Assembly: GCA_019828545.1 (NCBI GenBank)
Contig: JACVRA010000348.1
Location: forward strand, 1 to 38,975
DNA from: Paracamarosporium sp. OC-R06-R3
Taxonomy: Eukaryota; Ascomycota; Dothideomycetes; Pleosporales; Didymosphaeriaceae
Reading direction: 5' to 3'
DNA: 38,975 nt
Under the pieces are notes generated by a model. It worked only from the letters and a program-made list of their open reading frames with translations, was not told where the DNA came from and made no database searches. Below, piece after piece: positions 10,257-21,508 of this stretch (positions within the stretch are counted from its first letter, which is position 1; every line of letters begins with the position of its first letter). A program made the translations under genes and the position numbers.

Positions 10257-11283
10257 ATGCCGAGCACACAGGACGAAGACAACCCTCCCTCCTCCTACTT
10301 CACCTACCCCGTTACCTACGCCGTCCACGGCCTCCTACGCCGCCTCTCCTCCGAGCCTACCAAATCCACATCACATCCGCCCAACGCGCGCACCCGTACG
10401 TTGCCTATAGGAGATAGCGGGGAAGACAAGGATATGAACAGCGTCTTCCAGCCTCCGCGAAGAACGGCGAGCCCGTTCCAACCGCCGCCGCTTACGCCGC
10501 TGAGTTTGAAGGGATACAAGAGCTCCACACGGGAGGCGGGGAAGCTGTTGAGTAAAGGATTAGCAGAGGAGATACGGTTGCTCGTGCCGCCGCGCCTGCA
10601 GCTCGTAGACGATTGGGAGATTGTCTACAGTCTGGAACAGAATGGCGTCAGCTTAGCAACATTGTACAAGAAGGCAGAAGAGTATCGGGGCCGGAGAGGC
10701 GGATTTGTGCTGGTGGTGAGGGATGAGAGCGGAGGCGTGTTCGGCGCATATCTCTCTGACGCACCGCACCCGCAATCCCACTTCTTCGGCAACGGTGAAT
10801 GCTTCCTCTGGCGCGCACACGTTCTCCCTTCCTTGCCCGACCTCTCCAGTCTCCCGCCTCCGCCCTCAGCAGACACCACGAACGCCGTGCGCATGACAAC
10901 AGTCGCTTCGCCCACCAAAGCAAAATCAGGCACCCTCAGCCCGCCCATGTCAGAGCACACGAGCCGCAGCGGGACGTCCACACCAGAGCGCATACGCTTC
11001 AAGGCATTTCCGTACAGCGGGGTAAACGACTACATGATTTTCTGCGAGCAGAGCTATCTGAGCGTTGGAGGCGGGTAAGCCAGTCCCCAATTGCATCTCT
11101 CTAAGTGAGTATAATAGAAGCTGACAGCATGCATGTAGTGACGGACATTACGGCCTCTGGCTCGACGACAACCTCGAGCACGGCATTTCGAGCACGTGCC
11201 CCACTTTCGGCAACGAGCCGCTAAGCGACGAGGGCAAGAAGTTCGAGGTCCTCGGCGTGGAACTCTGGTACATTGGCGCATGA
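10257..11283 (+). CDS. OXR1: TLDc-domain protein, oxidation resistance protein 1 (OXR1) family, two exons
   Basis: Join: 10257..11074 and 11139..11283, giving 320 residues; the 64-nt intron has a GTAAGC donor and GTAG acceptor. The TLDc domain runs from about residue 85 to the end. It begins at LLSKGLAEEIRLLVPPRLQL, continues DDWEIVYSLEQNGVSLATLY and GGFVLVVRDESGGVFGAYLS, and closes with DGHYGLWLDDNLEHGISSTC, TFGNEPLSDEG and FEVLGVELWYIG, which are near-invariant in the family. A Ser/Pro/Thr-rich insert inside the domain is usual in filamentous fungi. OXR1 proteins protect against oxidative damage, and in yeast the homologue binds and promotes disassembly of the vacuolar V-ATPase. No other gene nearby has a related role. 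Confidence 0.95.
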
Positions 11284-11841
11284 TCTCTTCTTTGCTGTAG
11301 TATTAAAAGCGTTTCGTATTGGAGTGGACATTGGCGTGGCGTTTTGGTTGGATGCGGGGCCGGTTTACTTCCCCACACTGGGTGCCTAACGGAAAACTAT
11401 ATGTGGAATTTTTATGAGATTGAGCGGTCTTAGGACGGATTGGAAAGAGGAAGGGACGAGGGGCATGGTCGGGTTTGGTATGTGCCTGTTTGTGATATCC
11501 CTGGAATACTACACTTTGTTATCGTGGAAGCTTGATGATATTGTTTACTTAGGATTTGGCAAGTGTCGTTGCTGAATGTCACTGAATTAAGTGTTAGGTT
11601 AACTTCTACCTAATTTGTTGCGTTGTTCATGTTCTGATCGAGACCGCAATATAGCAGCAAATCAGTAATTTGGCACCGTCGGTCGCTGTATTGCACATCT
11701 AGGGAGTACACATGGTATCACAGTGGTTGAAGAAATGACCTGTAATCTTATTCGCAAGGACTAATGTCAAATACTCTACTTCATTACTTCGGCCATTGTT
11801 GATCGAAATCTCTAACACGGCACATTTGCACTCAGGACTAC
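11284..11841. other. Convergent intergenic spacer
   Basis: This region separates the 3' ends of the TLDc gene (plus) and the 5-oxoprolinase gene (minus). It is AT-rich, as expected for facing 3' untranslated regions. No gene or repeat is seen. Confidence 0.55.
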
Positions 11842-14800
11842 TCAAGGCTCAGGTATCCCCCATCCGCCACCAGCAGGAGACTGCACCAACATTCTCTCTC
11901 CAGGCTCCAACGCTAACTCCGCTTTCCCTCCTAACGACACCCTAACCAACTCTGTCCGATCCGCATTCCACTTAAACGCAAAATTCCTCCCCACACTCCC
12001 ATCCTCGCCCCCATCCATTCCATACGGCGCAAACACCCTCCTGTCACTCAAAATACTAAACCTCAACGGCACCCTCGCCTCAACTTCCCTCACCGCACCA
12101 TCCCCACCCCTAAACCTCCCCCTTCCTCCTGTCCCCCTCGCGATCTCATGCCGCCTCACAACAACCGGCGTCCTCTTCTCTACAACCTCCGCATCCGTAA
12201 TCTTCGTATTCGTAGAGTGCACCTGCACAGCATGCTCACCATGCCACCCCGGTCCCGCGCCGGACCCTCCCCCCACTGTCTCCCCGTAGTTAAACCCGGG
12301 CTCGATCTTCCCTGTCACCGGATCCTTCCCGCCCATACCCCACCCAAAGCTATTCGCGCATCCCGCAAACGCAGCGCATTTCCCGTACGCGCGGAAAATA
12401 ACGTCTATGACGCGCTGGCTGGCGAGTGTGCTGCCGCAGATAGCGACAGAGGGGGACGGATTAAGGACAGAGCCTTTGGGCACTTTGATGGTGATGGGTG
12501 TCAGGCAGCCTTCGTTTAGGGGTATGTCGACGTCGATGAGGCAGCGGGTGGTGTAGATTGCGGCGGATTGCGTTATCGAGATGGGGCAGTTGTAGTTACC
12601 CCATATCTGGGGTCCTGTGCCGTCGAAGTCGTAGACTGTGGTACCGTCTGGAGAAATTGTGATTTTAACCTGGAGCTTTGTGCCGTCGTCGAAGTGGTCT
12701 ATTGCTGTGAGGGGGGTGGGGTGGTCTTTGAGTGTTTGGCGGAGGAAGGCGCGCACGGCGACTTGCGCGTTGTCTTGGATGGCGTGCATGTATTTGTGGA
12801 CGACTGGGAGCGTGAATTGGCGGGTGAGGTTCTGGAGTAGGAGGAGTCCGCGCTGGTTTGCGGAGATTTGGGCTTTGATGTCTGAGATGTTATCGTTTAT
12901 GCGCCGCGTTGGGCTGCATCCGGGGAACGAGCCGGCTCTGGCGAACGCATCGCGGACGTCTTGCTCCTGGAACTTCCCCTGAGATACGATTTTCATGGAC
13001 CGCACTAGGATTCCTTCCTCCCAGAGTTCCTTCGACGTCGGCATCATGGCGGAAATGCCCTTGCCCCCAATATCTGTGTGATGGCCCCGCGATGCAAGAT
13101 AAAATGCAATTTCTGCTCCCTCAAACACGGGCGTCACGATGGTAAGGTCTGGAAGATGCGTTCCACCCACTTCTGGGTGGTTTGTCAGTAACGAGTCGCC
13201 GGGTTCGAGCTTCCCCAGCCAGATCTCGTGCTGGCACTGAATGGCGTATTGCATGGATCCGAGGTGCAATGGTATATGCGGTGCATTTGCCACAAGTTTT
13301 CCGTTTGGAGAGAAAATAGCACAAGAGAAATCGAGACGTTCCTTAATGCTGGTAGAGATTGCTGTTCGTTGAAGCGTGTTCCCCATTTGCTCAGCGATGG
13401 ACATGAACCGATGTGAGAAAACCGAAAGGCGGACGGGCTCTATTTCGTCTTCAGTCGCAGCAATTGAGGTAGATTCATCCTTTTCTTTTTCTAACGCAAC
13501 ATGAGAAGGTAGCATGTGTGCAGTGAAAGTGGGTTCCACAAAGATAGTTTGCGTTTGGTCGACGAGTAGCGCTGGTCCGCGGACAGCATCGCCTTCGTTT
13601 AGTTGCGAGAGATGATGCACAGCAGCATGTGTCCATTTTTTATCAACATACACTTGTTGGGTCGTGATGTTTTGCCGGTGCTGGGCATTTTCTCTTACAC
13701 ACGAGAGTCTCGCGGTCAGGCCTTTAGATGCAGGGGAGCTGGCTGTTTTAGCTACGCCGCGGACGTGGACTGAATCGAAGATGGTTCTTCGCTCTAGTTT
13801 GAACGCAAACTCCCTTAGATGTGTTGCGCCAAATGCGGACCCGTAGTCTTCATCCTCTGGTTTCGAGATCATCAAATTTGTATCCGTGCCTTCGTATCTT
13901 ATACTGAGCGACTCTTCGTAGACGATAGATGCTGGATCCGCTCCTTGAGACACAAGCTCTGCCTTTACTTTCTCCTGAACTATATCAATCTTCGCGCGGA
14001 TATCTGGCAGGACGTCCATGCTGAACGCTCCCACAAATGGTTCAAAAGCTTGCGATTGGAGCTCGGCCTGCGATAATCCGTATGCTGAGAGTATGGAAGA
14101 ATACTTGTGTATCAAAATGCGCTTTATACCCAACTTATCGGCAATCGAGCAAGCATGCTGCCCGCCAGCGCCGCCAAAGCTGACAAGGTTATGCTTTTCC
14201 GGTATGTATCCGCGAGCTTCGGTGGCATTGCGGATAGGACGACTCATAGCCTCATTCGCGACGTCTAGGAAGCCAAGCGCAACCTCCTCTGGGGTAAGAC
14301 GTCGTCCAGTTTGTAATGCTATTTCGTCTGCCATATCGGAAAATTTCTGCCGCGTGATGTCATGGTCGAGTGGCTGGTCTGCGTTTTCTCCAAAAATGGA
14401 TGGGAATTCTGAAATGATGAGCCGTCCGAGGAACAAGTTCGCGTCGGTCACGGTGAGAGGTCCGCCTTTTCGATAGCATGCGGGACTAGAATGGCGAGAG
14501 AGTCAGTTATTGTTCACTGTACTTGCAGGAGTCATAGTAGGGAGGACGGAAAATGGGAAGGTCAGCTCAAGCGACTTTTGCCGTGCATTACCTCAGAACA
14601 CTTATACAAAGACTGAACACATATCTGTCGTTGTGAAAGTGTTCTGTGCTTAACGCAAAGTAGGACCGTTTCTTTCTGGCACATTCACTGTGATAGCACT
14701 TACCCTGGATGAGCGCCTGCACTTTCAGGACCTACGACCAGAAGACCGTTCCGTGCAAAAAGTATGGAACCTCCGCCAGCTGCTACAGTTGCAATGTTGA

Positions 14801-16015
14801 GCATGGGTGTCGTGATGTTGCGCCCTGCAATCTTTGTTTCATTCAAAAAGTCGTAATGGCCATCGTATCTTGATACGTCTGTACTTGTTCCGCCCATATC
14901 GAATCCAATTATCGGTGTCCCGTCGTCTGTGTCATAGCATGATTTGGCAATGCCAACCACGCCTCCGGCCGGTCCACTCAACAGCGCGTCGTTGCCACCA
15001 AATCGGGAAGCGTCACGGAGTGATCCATCAGAGCAAATGAAGTCCACCCGAGCAGGAAGAACATCAAATCCAGCCTGCAAGTCCTTGACGTATTTCTGAA
15101 CGATGGGACCAAGATAAGTCTCGGACAACGCCGAGTTTGTGCGCCGAAGCAGATTGATCAGTGGGCTATTCTGAGATGATGCAACGACGTAGGTGAACCC
15201 AAGCTCCCTTGCCAAGTCGGCGACTTGATTTTCGTGATCTGGGTAGATGTATGAATGCATAAAGGAGATGGCTAAGGATGTAAAGCCTTGACTTCTGAGA
15301 TCTTCTAGAACAGTTCGAACTTCGTCCAGATCGACTGGCTTCAAAACGCGGACGATTTCGCTGCTTTTGGTTCTGACTAAAGCAGAGTCAAGCAGTTCGC
15401 GGTGCTTGTCCAAGGGGAACGGGTTCAAGTCATAATCCTCAACAGTAACCCTTTCGTCTATTTCTACCGACACAGCATGCAAGGCCTTTGCCTTCTTGAT
15501 GGCGAGTTCGAACAGTTTCGGTCTTGTTTGATCGCCAATGACGCAGATGTCTTTGAATCCCTTGGTGGTGAGCAGGGCAAACCGCTCGCCTTTGCCCTCA
15601 AGGAGTGCGTTAGTAGCGATTGTGCTTCCAATCCTGCAGCTCCTGATTCTTGAGGCATCGAGCTTCTCAGAACGAGGAATGCTTCTTCCTTCGACAGCCT
15701 CTAGGGCTCTCCGGATTGCTTCAGTAGGCGCATCTCTGTAGTTCCGAGGGTCAACAGAGAGCAGTTTGAAGATCAGGTCATCGTGACCAGGCTGCTGAAC
15801 GAGAACATCGCAAAATGTGCCTCCACGGTCTATGACAGAGATTAGTTATGGTTAATCCAGCTGCATGGTACATATATAGGTCCAATTCTCAGACGCTGTT
15901 CTAGGTCTTTTAGGATAGACAATGATGCAGTATCTGAGCCTTTGTCTTGTAGTTATGGTATGGACACTGTTGGGACCTTACCGATGAAAATATCGACATC
16001 TGGTGTCGTCGTCAT
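11842..16015 (-). CDS. 5-oxoprolinase (ATP-hydrolysing), three exons
   Basis: Join on the minus strand: 16015..15982, 15829..14704, 14485..11842, giving 1267 residues, near the usual 1270-1290. An ATG three codons upstream (16024) is equally possible. The enzyme opens 5-oxo-L-proline to L-glutamate with ATP and water, in the cytosol. Domain order is canonical: hydantoinase A N-terminal part ([32 protein letters not shown]), hydantoinase A core ([38 protein letters not shown], then the [20 protein letters not shown] region across intron two), [20 protein letters not shown], then hydantoinase B from about residue 745 ([40 protein letters not shown]). The introns (152 and 218 nt) are long for this window. 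It faces a Zn2Cys6 gene head to head, so that regulator may control it. Confidence 0.95.
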
Positions 16016-16024
16016 AAAGGGCAT

Positions 16025-16299
16025 GTCGATTGACACTTTGAGGATTTGGGTGCCGAACTGTGATATGCATGTTCATGTTGCATGGCGCGTGATTGATATG
16101 CTCACGGCGCGTGCGATCATTTGCATGGCGCTGGCGTGGATAACGACGGTGGGTGCTGCTAACTCAATCTGGCAAGTTTGGTCGGAGCGGGATGAGGAAG
16201 ATATCGCCATCTCTGAATTGCGCCATAGCACGTGCCCACGCGTTCCTCCGATAGCATTGTCATTATCCTAGCCATGTAGGGAACCGTTACTTTTGCGAG
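16025..16299. promoter_or_regulatory. Divergent promoter between 5-oxoprolinase and its neighbouring regulator
   Basis: These 275 bp separate the 5-oxoprolinase and Zn2Cys6 start codons. CGG words occur at the GACGGTGG and TCGGAGCGG segments and CCG within CCTCCGATAG, the kind of half-sites Zn2Cys6 proteins bind, but no tight symmetrical pair is evident. One HGATAR site (CGATAG, 16249-16254) is present. Autoregulation and co-regulation are inferred. Confidence 0.45.
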
Positions 16300-18051
16300 A
16301 TGAAGCCTACAATTCACAGATTTCGTGTCACAAAGCGACCATTGCCATCGGCATCGCCGTCATCACTGACTATCCATCGAAACACCCCCGGAACTGCCAT
16401 ACAAGCATGCGACAGATGTCGTCGGCACAAAAAGAAATGCACCAAAGAACGGCCATCGTGCACCCTATGTATCGCACACGGTTATGAATGCAGCTTTGAA
16501 CAGGATGTAGCTGGGACGCCACCGCAGCAGGAAAGATCAAGTCGGGATATTCACCTCGAACTGTCTCCATCTGATAGACGAGAGGAACTTTCTACAGCCA
16601 TATCGAATCTCGCTCACTCTCCTCTGATATATGTGGACGCGTACTTCAGTCACGTGCACAGAGCGTATCCCTTCCTCGATCAACACCAGATCAGAGATCG
16701 AGCAAAAGCTTCCCCTCACCATGAAGTATGGACAGACGACATTATCAACCTAGTCATGGCCATCGGAAGTACCACACTTGAACGTGCAGGAAGATTGGAG
16801 GCTCATGCTTCATTTTGTCTCGCTGTACCGTACACAAACATCTTGAACAAATATCTTTTACATCCGACAATAGAGGGTCTCCAAGTGCTCACACTGCTGT
16901 CACTGTACTCTTTATTCGACACCTCAGGCCCTTCGACTTGGACTATAGTCGGTATCCTAACTCGTCAAGCTGCAACTCTAGGGTTGTCCCGAAGTGATCC
17001 AACTTCTAAAGGACCCGTGCCGCAAAGTCGAGAGTTGCGCAATCGATTGTTTTGGAGCATTTTTGTCCTTGACCGCATGGTGGCCGTCTCTGTGGGGCAT
17101 GACGCCGGGCTTGTTGATCATAACATGGCAGTACCACAACCAGCTGTGACGGTCCTTGAGTTTGCCTCGCAAGACCGGACTAAGCACGCATCGCTTCTCC
17201 AGCTCAATCGGCATATCATACAGCTCCGCCAATTGGAGCACCGTATCTTACAGTCCGTCCATCTCAGAAACCATGCTGAGCTGAGTAGGCTTACACTACC
17301 GGATCGTAAGGCTCTTTCAACAGAATTGCGTTCCGCTATAGACGATTGGTACAGTCATGCTTGTTTGGTTGCGATGCCCGAAGCCGACAACATTCCCATT
17401 CACAGCACCATTACATGGATTAACGCGCGATACTACAATCTCCTCGTGCTTTTGTACTACCCATGTCACTTCAACAGCCAAGCAAGACACGCATCAACAG
17501 AGGATTTGCTGGCTCATGTGAGCAAATTCACTAATTACAACCGCATCTTGCTAGATCAACAACAGCTTCCACTCAACCATATTACACTCGGTCGGCTTTT
17601 ACCTGCATGCATGGTTCTTATGCATTGTTTTGCAGCTGCGCAGCCGCGCACATACATTTCCCAAGCTGAACTAATAAGCACCATCGAAATTCTACGCGCC
17701 TTTCCTATGGCATGGTCATCTGCGCATCAAACGTCTGGCATCATGAGCGAATTCATGGAGCTAGTAGCTAGCCATGAAGCATATGCGTCTCGCCAAGTCC
17801 TACAGTTCGATTATTCCGGTCACACCCCGTTGCAAAGCTCGATCAGAACCGGGATTCTCAAACTGCAGGACGATCTGTCGGGTGTTATCCGTAGGGTCTT
17901 GAGTAACGCCAGTTGCTACCTTGAAATCGAAGCTTGGGAAGATATGGACTGCGCTGAATCGTATGGTTCCGCAAGCCAAGTCACTGGACCCTCCCCCGAC
18001 GCCACCGCTGCTTTGATTGGTGATTGGGAATTTGAGCTGGGATATCTGTGA
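16300..18051 (+). CDS. Zn2Cys6 transcription factor, likely regulator of the adjacent catabolic cluster
   Basis: A single open frame of 583 residues without introns. The zinc cluster has Cys37, 40, 47, 54, 57 and 64 (CX2CX6CX6CX2CX6C; ACDRCRRHKKKCTKERPSC and onward). A fungal_trans domain follows from about residue 105 (YVDAYFSHVHRAYPFLDQHQ), with the central GILTRQAATLGLSRSD and LRNRLFWSIFVLDRMVAVSV blocks typical of pathway regulators. The first 36 residues are basic and could extend DNA contacts. It is divergent from 5-oxoprolinase across 285 bp and followed by an MFS gene in the same direction. Catabolic regulators of this class are often encoded beside the genes they activate, so it is the best candidate regulator of the 11842-23628 group; its inducer is unknown. 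Confidence 0.9.
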   Translation: MKPTIHRFRVTKRPLPSASPSSLTIHRNTPGTAIQACDRCRRHKKKCTKERPSCTLCIAHGYECSFEQDVAGTPPQQERSSRDIHLELSPSDRREELSTAISNLAHSPLIYVDAYFSHVHRAYPFLDQHQIRDRAKASPHHEVWTDDIINLVMAIGSTTLERAGRLEAHASFCLAVPYTNILNKYLLHPTIEGLQVLTLLSLYSLFDTSGPSTWTIVGILTRQAATLGLSRSDPTSKGPVPQSRELRNRLFWSIFVLDRMVAVSVGHDAGLVDHNMAVPQPAVTVLEFASQDRTKHASLLQLNRHIIQLRQLEHRILQSVHLRNHAELSRLTLPDRKALSTELRSAIDDWYSHACLVAMPEADNIPIHSTITWINARYYNLLVLLYYPCHFNSQARHASTEDLLAHVSKFTNYNRILLDQQQLPLNHITLGRLLPACMVLMHCFAAAQPRTYISQAELISTIEILRAFPMAWSSAHQTSGIMSEFMELVASHEAYASRQVLQFDYSGHTPLQSSIRTGILKLQDDLSGVIRRVLSNASCYLEIEAWEDMDCAESYGSASQVTGPSPDATAALIGDWEFELGYL

Positions 18052-18474
18052 AACTAAACTTTGAGCTAGCCCCAGCATCTACTTCGCAGATGGGAACTGC
18101 CTCTAGGCTCTGTACCATGTTACGTCTGCACTATGCTACACCGCCTCGTGGCTCGATGTGATTGGCGTTGCAGCGCTGTTACTCTAGGTTACACAAAACG
18201 CCAGGCAGCTAGCTCTGGACCTCTCAGATTCGCTGCAAGAACACAACATGGTGTCCACCCTTCGTTTAAAAAGGCAACCGAGAAGTCGTCAGCCCCGCAT
18301 GTGGTTAATCATACCTGAGGTGAACGGCTAAAGGTAGATGCCGATGCCACTGGTCAACGTGCTTTTAAGCTGTTGTAGGCTATTCTCGTGCTGTCCACAC
18401 CATTCAGCATCCGTCCCAAAGTTGTTTCTTCTAATTGCGACGTGTGTACGGAGCTGGCTTGAAACGAAATTATC
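18052..18474. promoter_or_regulatory. Upstream region of the sugar-porter-type MFS gene
   Basis: These 423 bp hold the 3' end of the regulator transcript and the promoter of the transporter. A TTATCA (reverse of TGATAA) at 18470-18475 touches the start codon. No TATA box or other element is clear. Confidence 0.4.
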
Positions 18475-20193
18475 ATGGCATCTCCACCTGTCATTCGATT
18501 CTTGGTAAGTGACTCATTAGCCCAGAATAGTTGCAATTAGCACACTCGATAAATTGTTCTAATACTCTTCCGCGCAGATCGTGCTTTTCGTTGCGCTTGG
18601 CTCTTTGACCTATGGGTACTGCGCAAGTATCATTGCTACTACACTAGGCCAGCCTTCGTTCTTGTCCTACTTCCAGTTAGACACTAGAAGCAATTCAGCT
18701 GCCATTCAAGGCGCGATCAATGGTCTCTTTCAAGCTGGAGGTCTTGTCGGTGCTCTAGGATCTGGTCCTATCGCAGACAAACTTGGCCGTCGATGGGCTA
18801 TCTTCATCTCGGCAGTGATAACAGTGGTTGGTGGTGCTTTACAAGCTGGCAGTGTGGCCGTTTCAATGTACATTATCATGCGATTCGTGACGGGCATCGG
18901 CATCGGCGCGCTCGTCACTCTCGTTCCTCTTTACCAAAGCGAAATTAGTCCACCAGTGATCCGGGGGTTACTGGTCGGCATGCACGGAGTGCTGATCTGC
19001 GTTGGCTATACTCTGGCTAGCTGGGTGGGCTTGGGTTTTTATTTTGTCAATGCTTCCGGTGCCCAATGGCGGATTCCACTCGCAATACAGTGCCTAGCGC
19101 CACTAGTTCTCGCACTTGGTGTCTTATTTCTTCCAGAATCACCGCGATGGCGTAGGTCAACCGGCTGCGCGTTCTGATGAAGCTGACGACTGGTAGTCTT
19201 AACTCAAGACCGAAACGAGGACGCCTATGCCAGTTTTGCAAAAACGCGAGATGAGACCGAAATCGATGATCTACAAGTAGAGTTCGAGATATTAAGAGAT
19301 CTGGTGCGTGCTGAGACTCATGAGCGACATGCTTGGGTCGACTTCATCAAAAGTCCTGGTCTTCGAAAGCGTTGCATAATTGGTTGGCTCACGATGTTCG
19401 GTGCTCAAGGAACCGCCACATTGGTCATTAATAGTACGTTTAATCTCAAATCTAGCCAATTGAATGCTAACATGAAGCCAGACTTTGGACCGTCACTTTA
19501 CAAGAGTCTAGGTTTTGGTACAGTTCAACAGCTTCTTATCCAATGTGGATGGATTAGCGTATGCCCGTTCGGCAATTGGATAAACGCTATGATCGTGGAC
19601 AGAGTCGGTAGGACATCGCTTCTGATGTTTGGGTTTGCGGGTTGCGTCGTTGCGCTTATTGGAGAATGCATCACTGTCTCTATATTCCAGCGAACGGGCA
19701 GCCATTCCGTGGCTTCCGCCGCTGTGTTTTTCCTGTTTTTACACATTACCTGGTAGGTCACCTTTTGTCCAGATTCCTATGAATCGGAGCTAACACATCC
19801 AGCTTCTCTGCGTCTGTGGACGCCACATCGTACATCTACGCCTCTGAAATTTTCCCCACGCCGGCGCGCGCTAGAGGCCTATCCATATCCGTATCTGGTC
19901 TGTTCATCGCTACCATCATCTTCCTCCAAGCAGCTCCTACTGCTTTTGAAGAAGTGGGGTGGAAGTATTACCTTGTCTTCATCTGCATAACGTCGGTTTT
20001 GTTCGTTGTCATCTGGGTGTGGTTCCCAGAAGTGAGTTGTTTCTATCCAAAACATAGCATATGCTAACACTCCTTCAAGACTAGGCAAAAGCCTTTAGAA
20101 GAGATACACGACCTATTCGATGATGGGCCTGAGAATCAACTAATCCGCAAGGAAACTATGGAGACGAAGGTTCATCCATCCAAGGAATTATAG
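18475..20193 (+). CDS. MFS transporter of the sugar-porter type, six exons; linker region possibly damaged
   Basis: Join: 18475..18504, 18578..19151, 19209..19433, 19482..19752, 19803..20031, 20080..20193, giving 480 residues; 500-550 is usual. It should lie in the plasma membrane. Family marks are GxxADKLGRRWAIFISAVIT after helix two, MRFVTGIGIGALVTLVPLYQ with SEISPPVIRGLLVG, the LPESPRW motif after helix six, VDRVGRTSLLMFGFAG in the second half and YIYASEIFPTPARARGLSIS before helix eleven. The tail reads TRQKPLEEIHDLFDD. The segment after LPESPRW normally continues into a cytoplasmic linker; here the frame hits stops unless a 57-nt intron (GTAGGT to CAAG, 19152-19208) is removed, which deletes part of that linker. 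The gene could be functional with a short loop or be a young pseudogene. Substrate is unknown: a sugar, polyol or other small organic molecule. Confidence 0.75.
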
Positions 20194-20469
20194 TAGTATC
20201 ACATTGAGAGCTTGGGTAGTTTGGGTTCCACTTAGATAGCCAATGCAGACTAGATCAATGGTTAGATCATGATCTAGTGGTGCATGAGACTATTCTTTTG
20301 GATTCGATCTACCAGTCGGCGAGCTTGCTATAGAGTGCAAAATGCACAGCAGATAACAATTCTTCATACCAAGTGAGTCGCTAAACCTCTTAAGTGTTGT
20401 TGGAAGCCGTCTCAATGCTGTTACAATCTTTTGACCATGTCAACGAAGTATCTCGGTTCAAACCACCCT
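20194..20469. terminator. Convergent 3' region between transporter and hydrolase genes
   Basis: Transcripts of the MFS gene (plus) and hydrolase gene (minus) both end in this 276-bp AT-rich spacer. No specific polyadenylation element could be fixed, and no other gene is present. Confidence 0.35.
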
Positions 20470-21508
20470 TCACTCTGCGGCCCAGTCTCGAATCAACCTT
20501 ATGACCTCTACATTCTTCTCAACGTGAACACTATGGTTTGCGCCATTGAAAATATTCAAACGAGAAAGGGGAATGCGAGACGCAATGATCTCCGATTGTC
20601 TCGGTGGACATATCCAGTCTTGATCACCAACGATGATCAAAGTTTTCGCAGTGACCTTTTTCAAGTCTTCACGATAATCAAAATATTTCTCCTGCTCCGA
20701 GTATAGGTCATCTGTAATTGTTAACTCGGCCATCTGATGTTTGTGCTCTACATACTATGCGACTCTGCAAAGTACACTGTCTTCAACGTGTTCGACAAGG
20801 CTGCGTCCGCATCGAATGTCTCGCGGTATAAAGGGGCAGCAGCGTGCATAACCAGCCGAAACTCTTCGTCACTCTCGAATCGTCCAAAGATCTTGTTCTT
20901 CAGCTGGTTGACCGAGAGACTTGGGGCTTTGTAAAGGCGCTGCTCGAGCACCTTGATTGCTTCTTCCTCATCTTCATCTTGTCAATATGTAGGTTACTCA
21001 GCCTGTAGAACAGCTACTTACGATGGTAAGAGGGTGCAGTGCCACGCAGAATCAGATGCGAGACGTGATTCGGATACGTGATGGCGTATTGCTGCGCTAG
21101 ATAGCCACCAAAACTGCCGCCGCACAGGACAAATCTGTCAATAGCGCCAGTGAAATATTGACGTATGCCTTCTATATCCTCTACTAGCTGATTGAAGGTA
21201 TATGGCTTGGTTCTAGAACTGCGCCCGTGTCCGCGGTAGTCAAAAGACAAAACTCTATACTTGTCTGCCAAGGGCAAGTATGCGGCGTAATCACTTTCAT
21301 GGCTTCCTGGATATCCAGTCAGATTTTTAATTGACGACATAATAGCATTCTTCGTACCAAATCCTCGACCACCATGGAGCGTTATGAATAAAGGTTTGGT
21401 TGCATCAGTGCTGGAGATCGCATAAGCAAGCGTCGCTTCATTGATCTGCACATATTCGACCATGTTGTTGTAATCGATCGTTTGTCCAGATATGATACTG
21501 TGTACCAC
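20470..21508 (-). CDS. Alpha/beta hydrolase, proline iminopeptidase-like (S33 family), three exons
   Basis: Join on the minus strand: 21508..21022, 20977..20756, 20711..20470, giving 316 residues; both introns are 44 nt. The oxyanion-hole motif is HGGRGFG (residues 45-51), close to the HGGPG of proline iminopeptidases. The nucleophile is Ser132 in CGGSFGG, the acid is probably Asp268 (GDQDWICPP) and the base is His296 (NGANHSVHVE). DYRGHGRSS precedes the nucleophile as usual. The second intron uses the TTACAG at 20712, giving the family-like join AESHNDLYSEQ. A start 15 codons later (21463, MVEYVQINEATLAYA) fits many relatives and may be the true one. The enzyme is probably cytosolic, releasing N-terminal proline or hydrolysing a related amide or ester; this family is broad, so substrate is open. 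It shares a 521-bp promoter with the Dal5-type transporter. Confidence 0.85.

Noticed and set aside
12148..12982. Plus-strand open frames opposite 5-oxoprolinase
   Set aside because: They are antisense shadows of the hydantoinase B coding region, whose family motifs are unambiguous on the minus strand.
20455..20466. tRNA-like B box (GGTTCAAACC)
   Set aside because: No matching A box, acceptor stem or T-run is found nearby; it lies in the 3' flank of the hydrolase gene.
20712..20755. A 22-nt intron or a frameshift in the hydrolase gene
   Set aside because: The first acceptor after the GTATGT donor would leave a 22-nt intron and the wrong frame. The TTACAG further on gives a 44-nt intron, the right frame and a family-like join, so no damage need be assumed.
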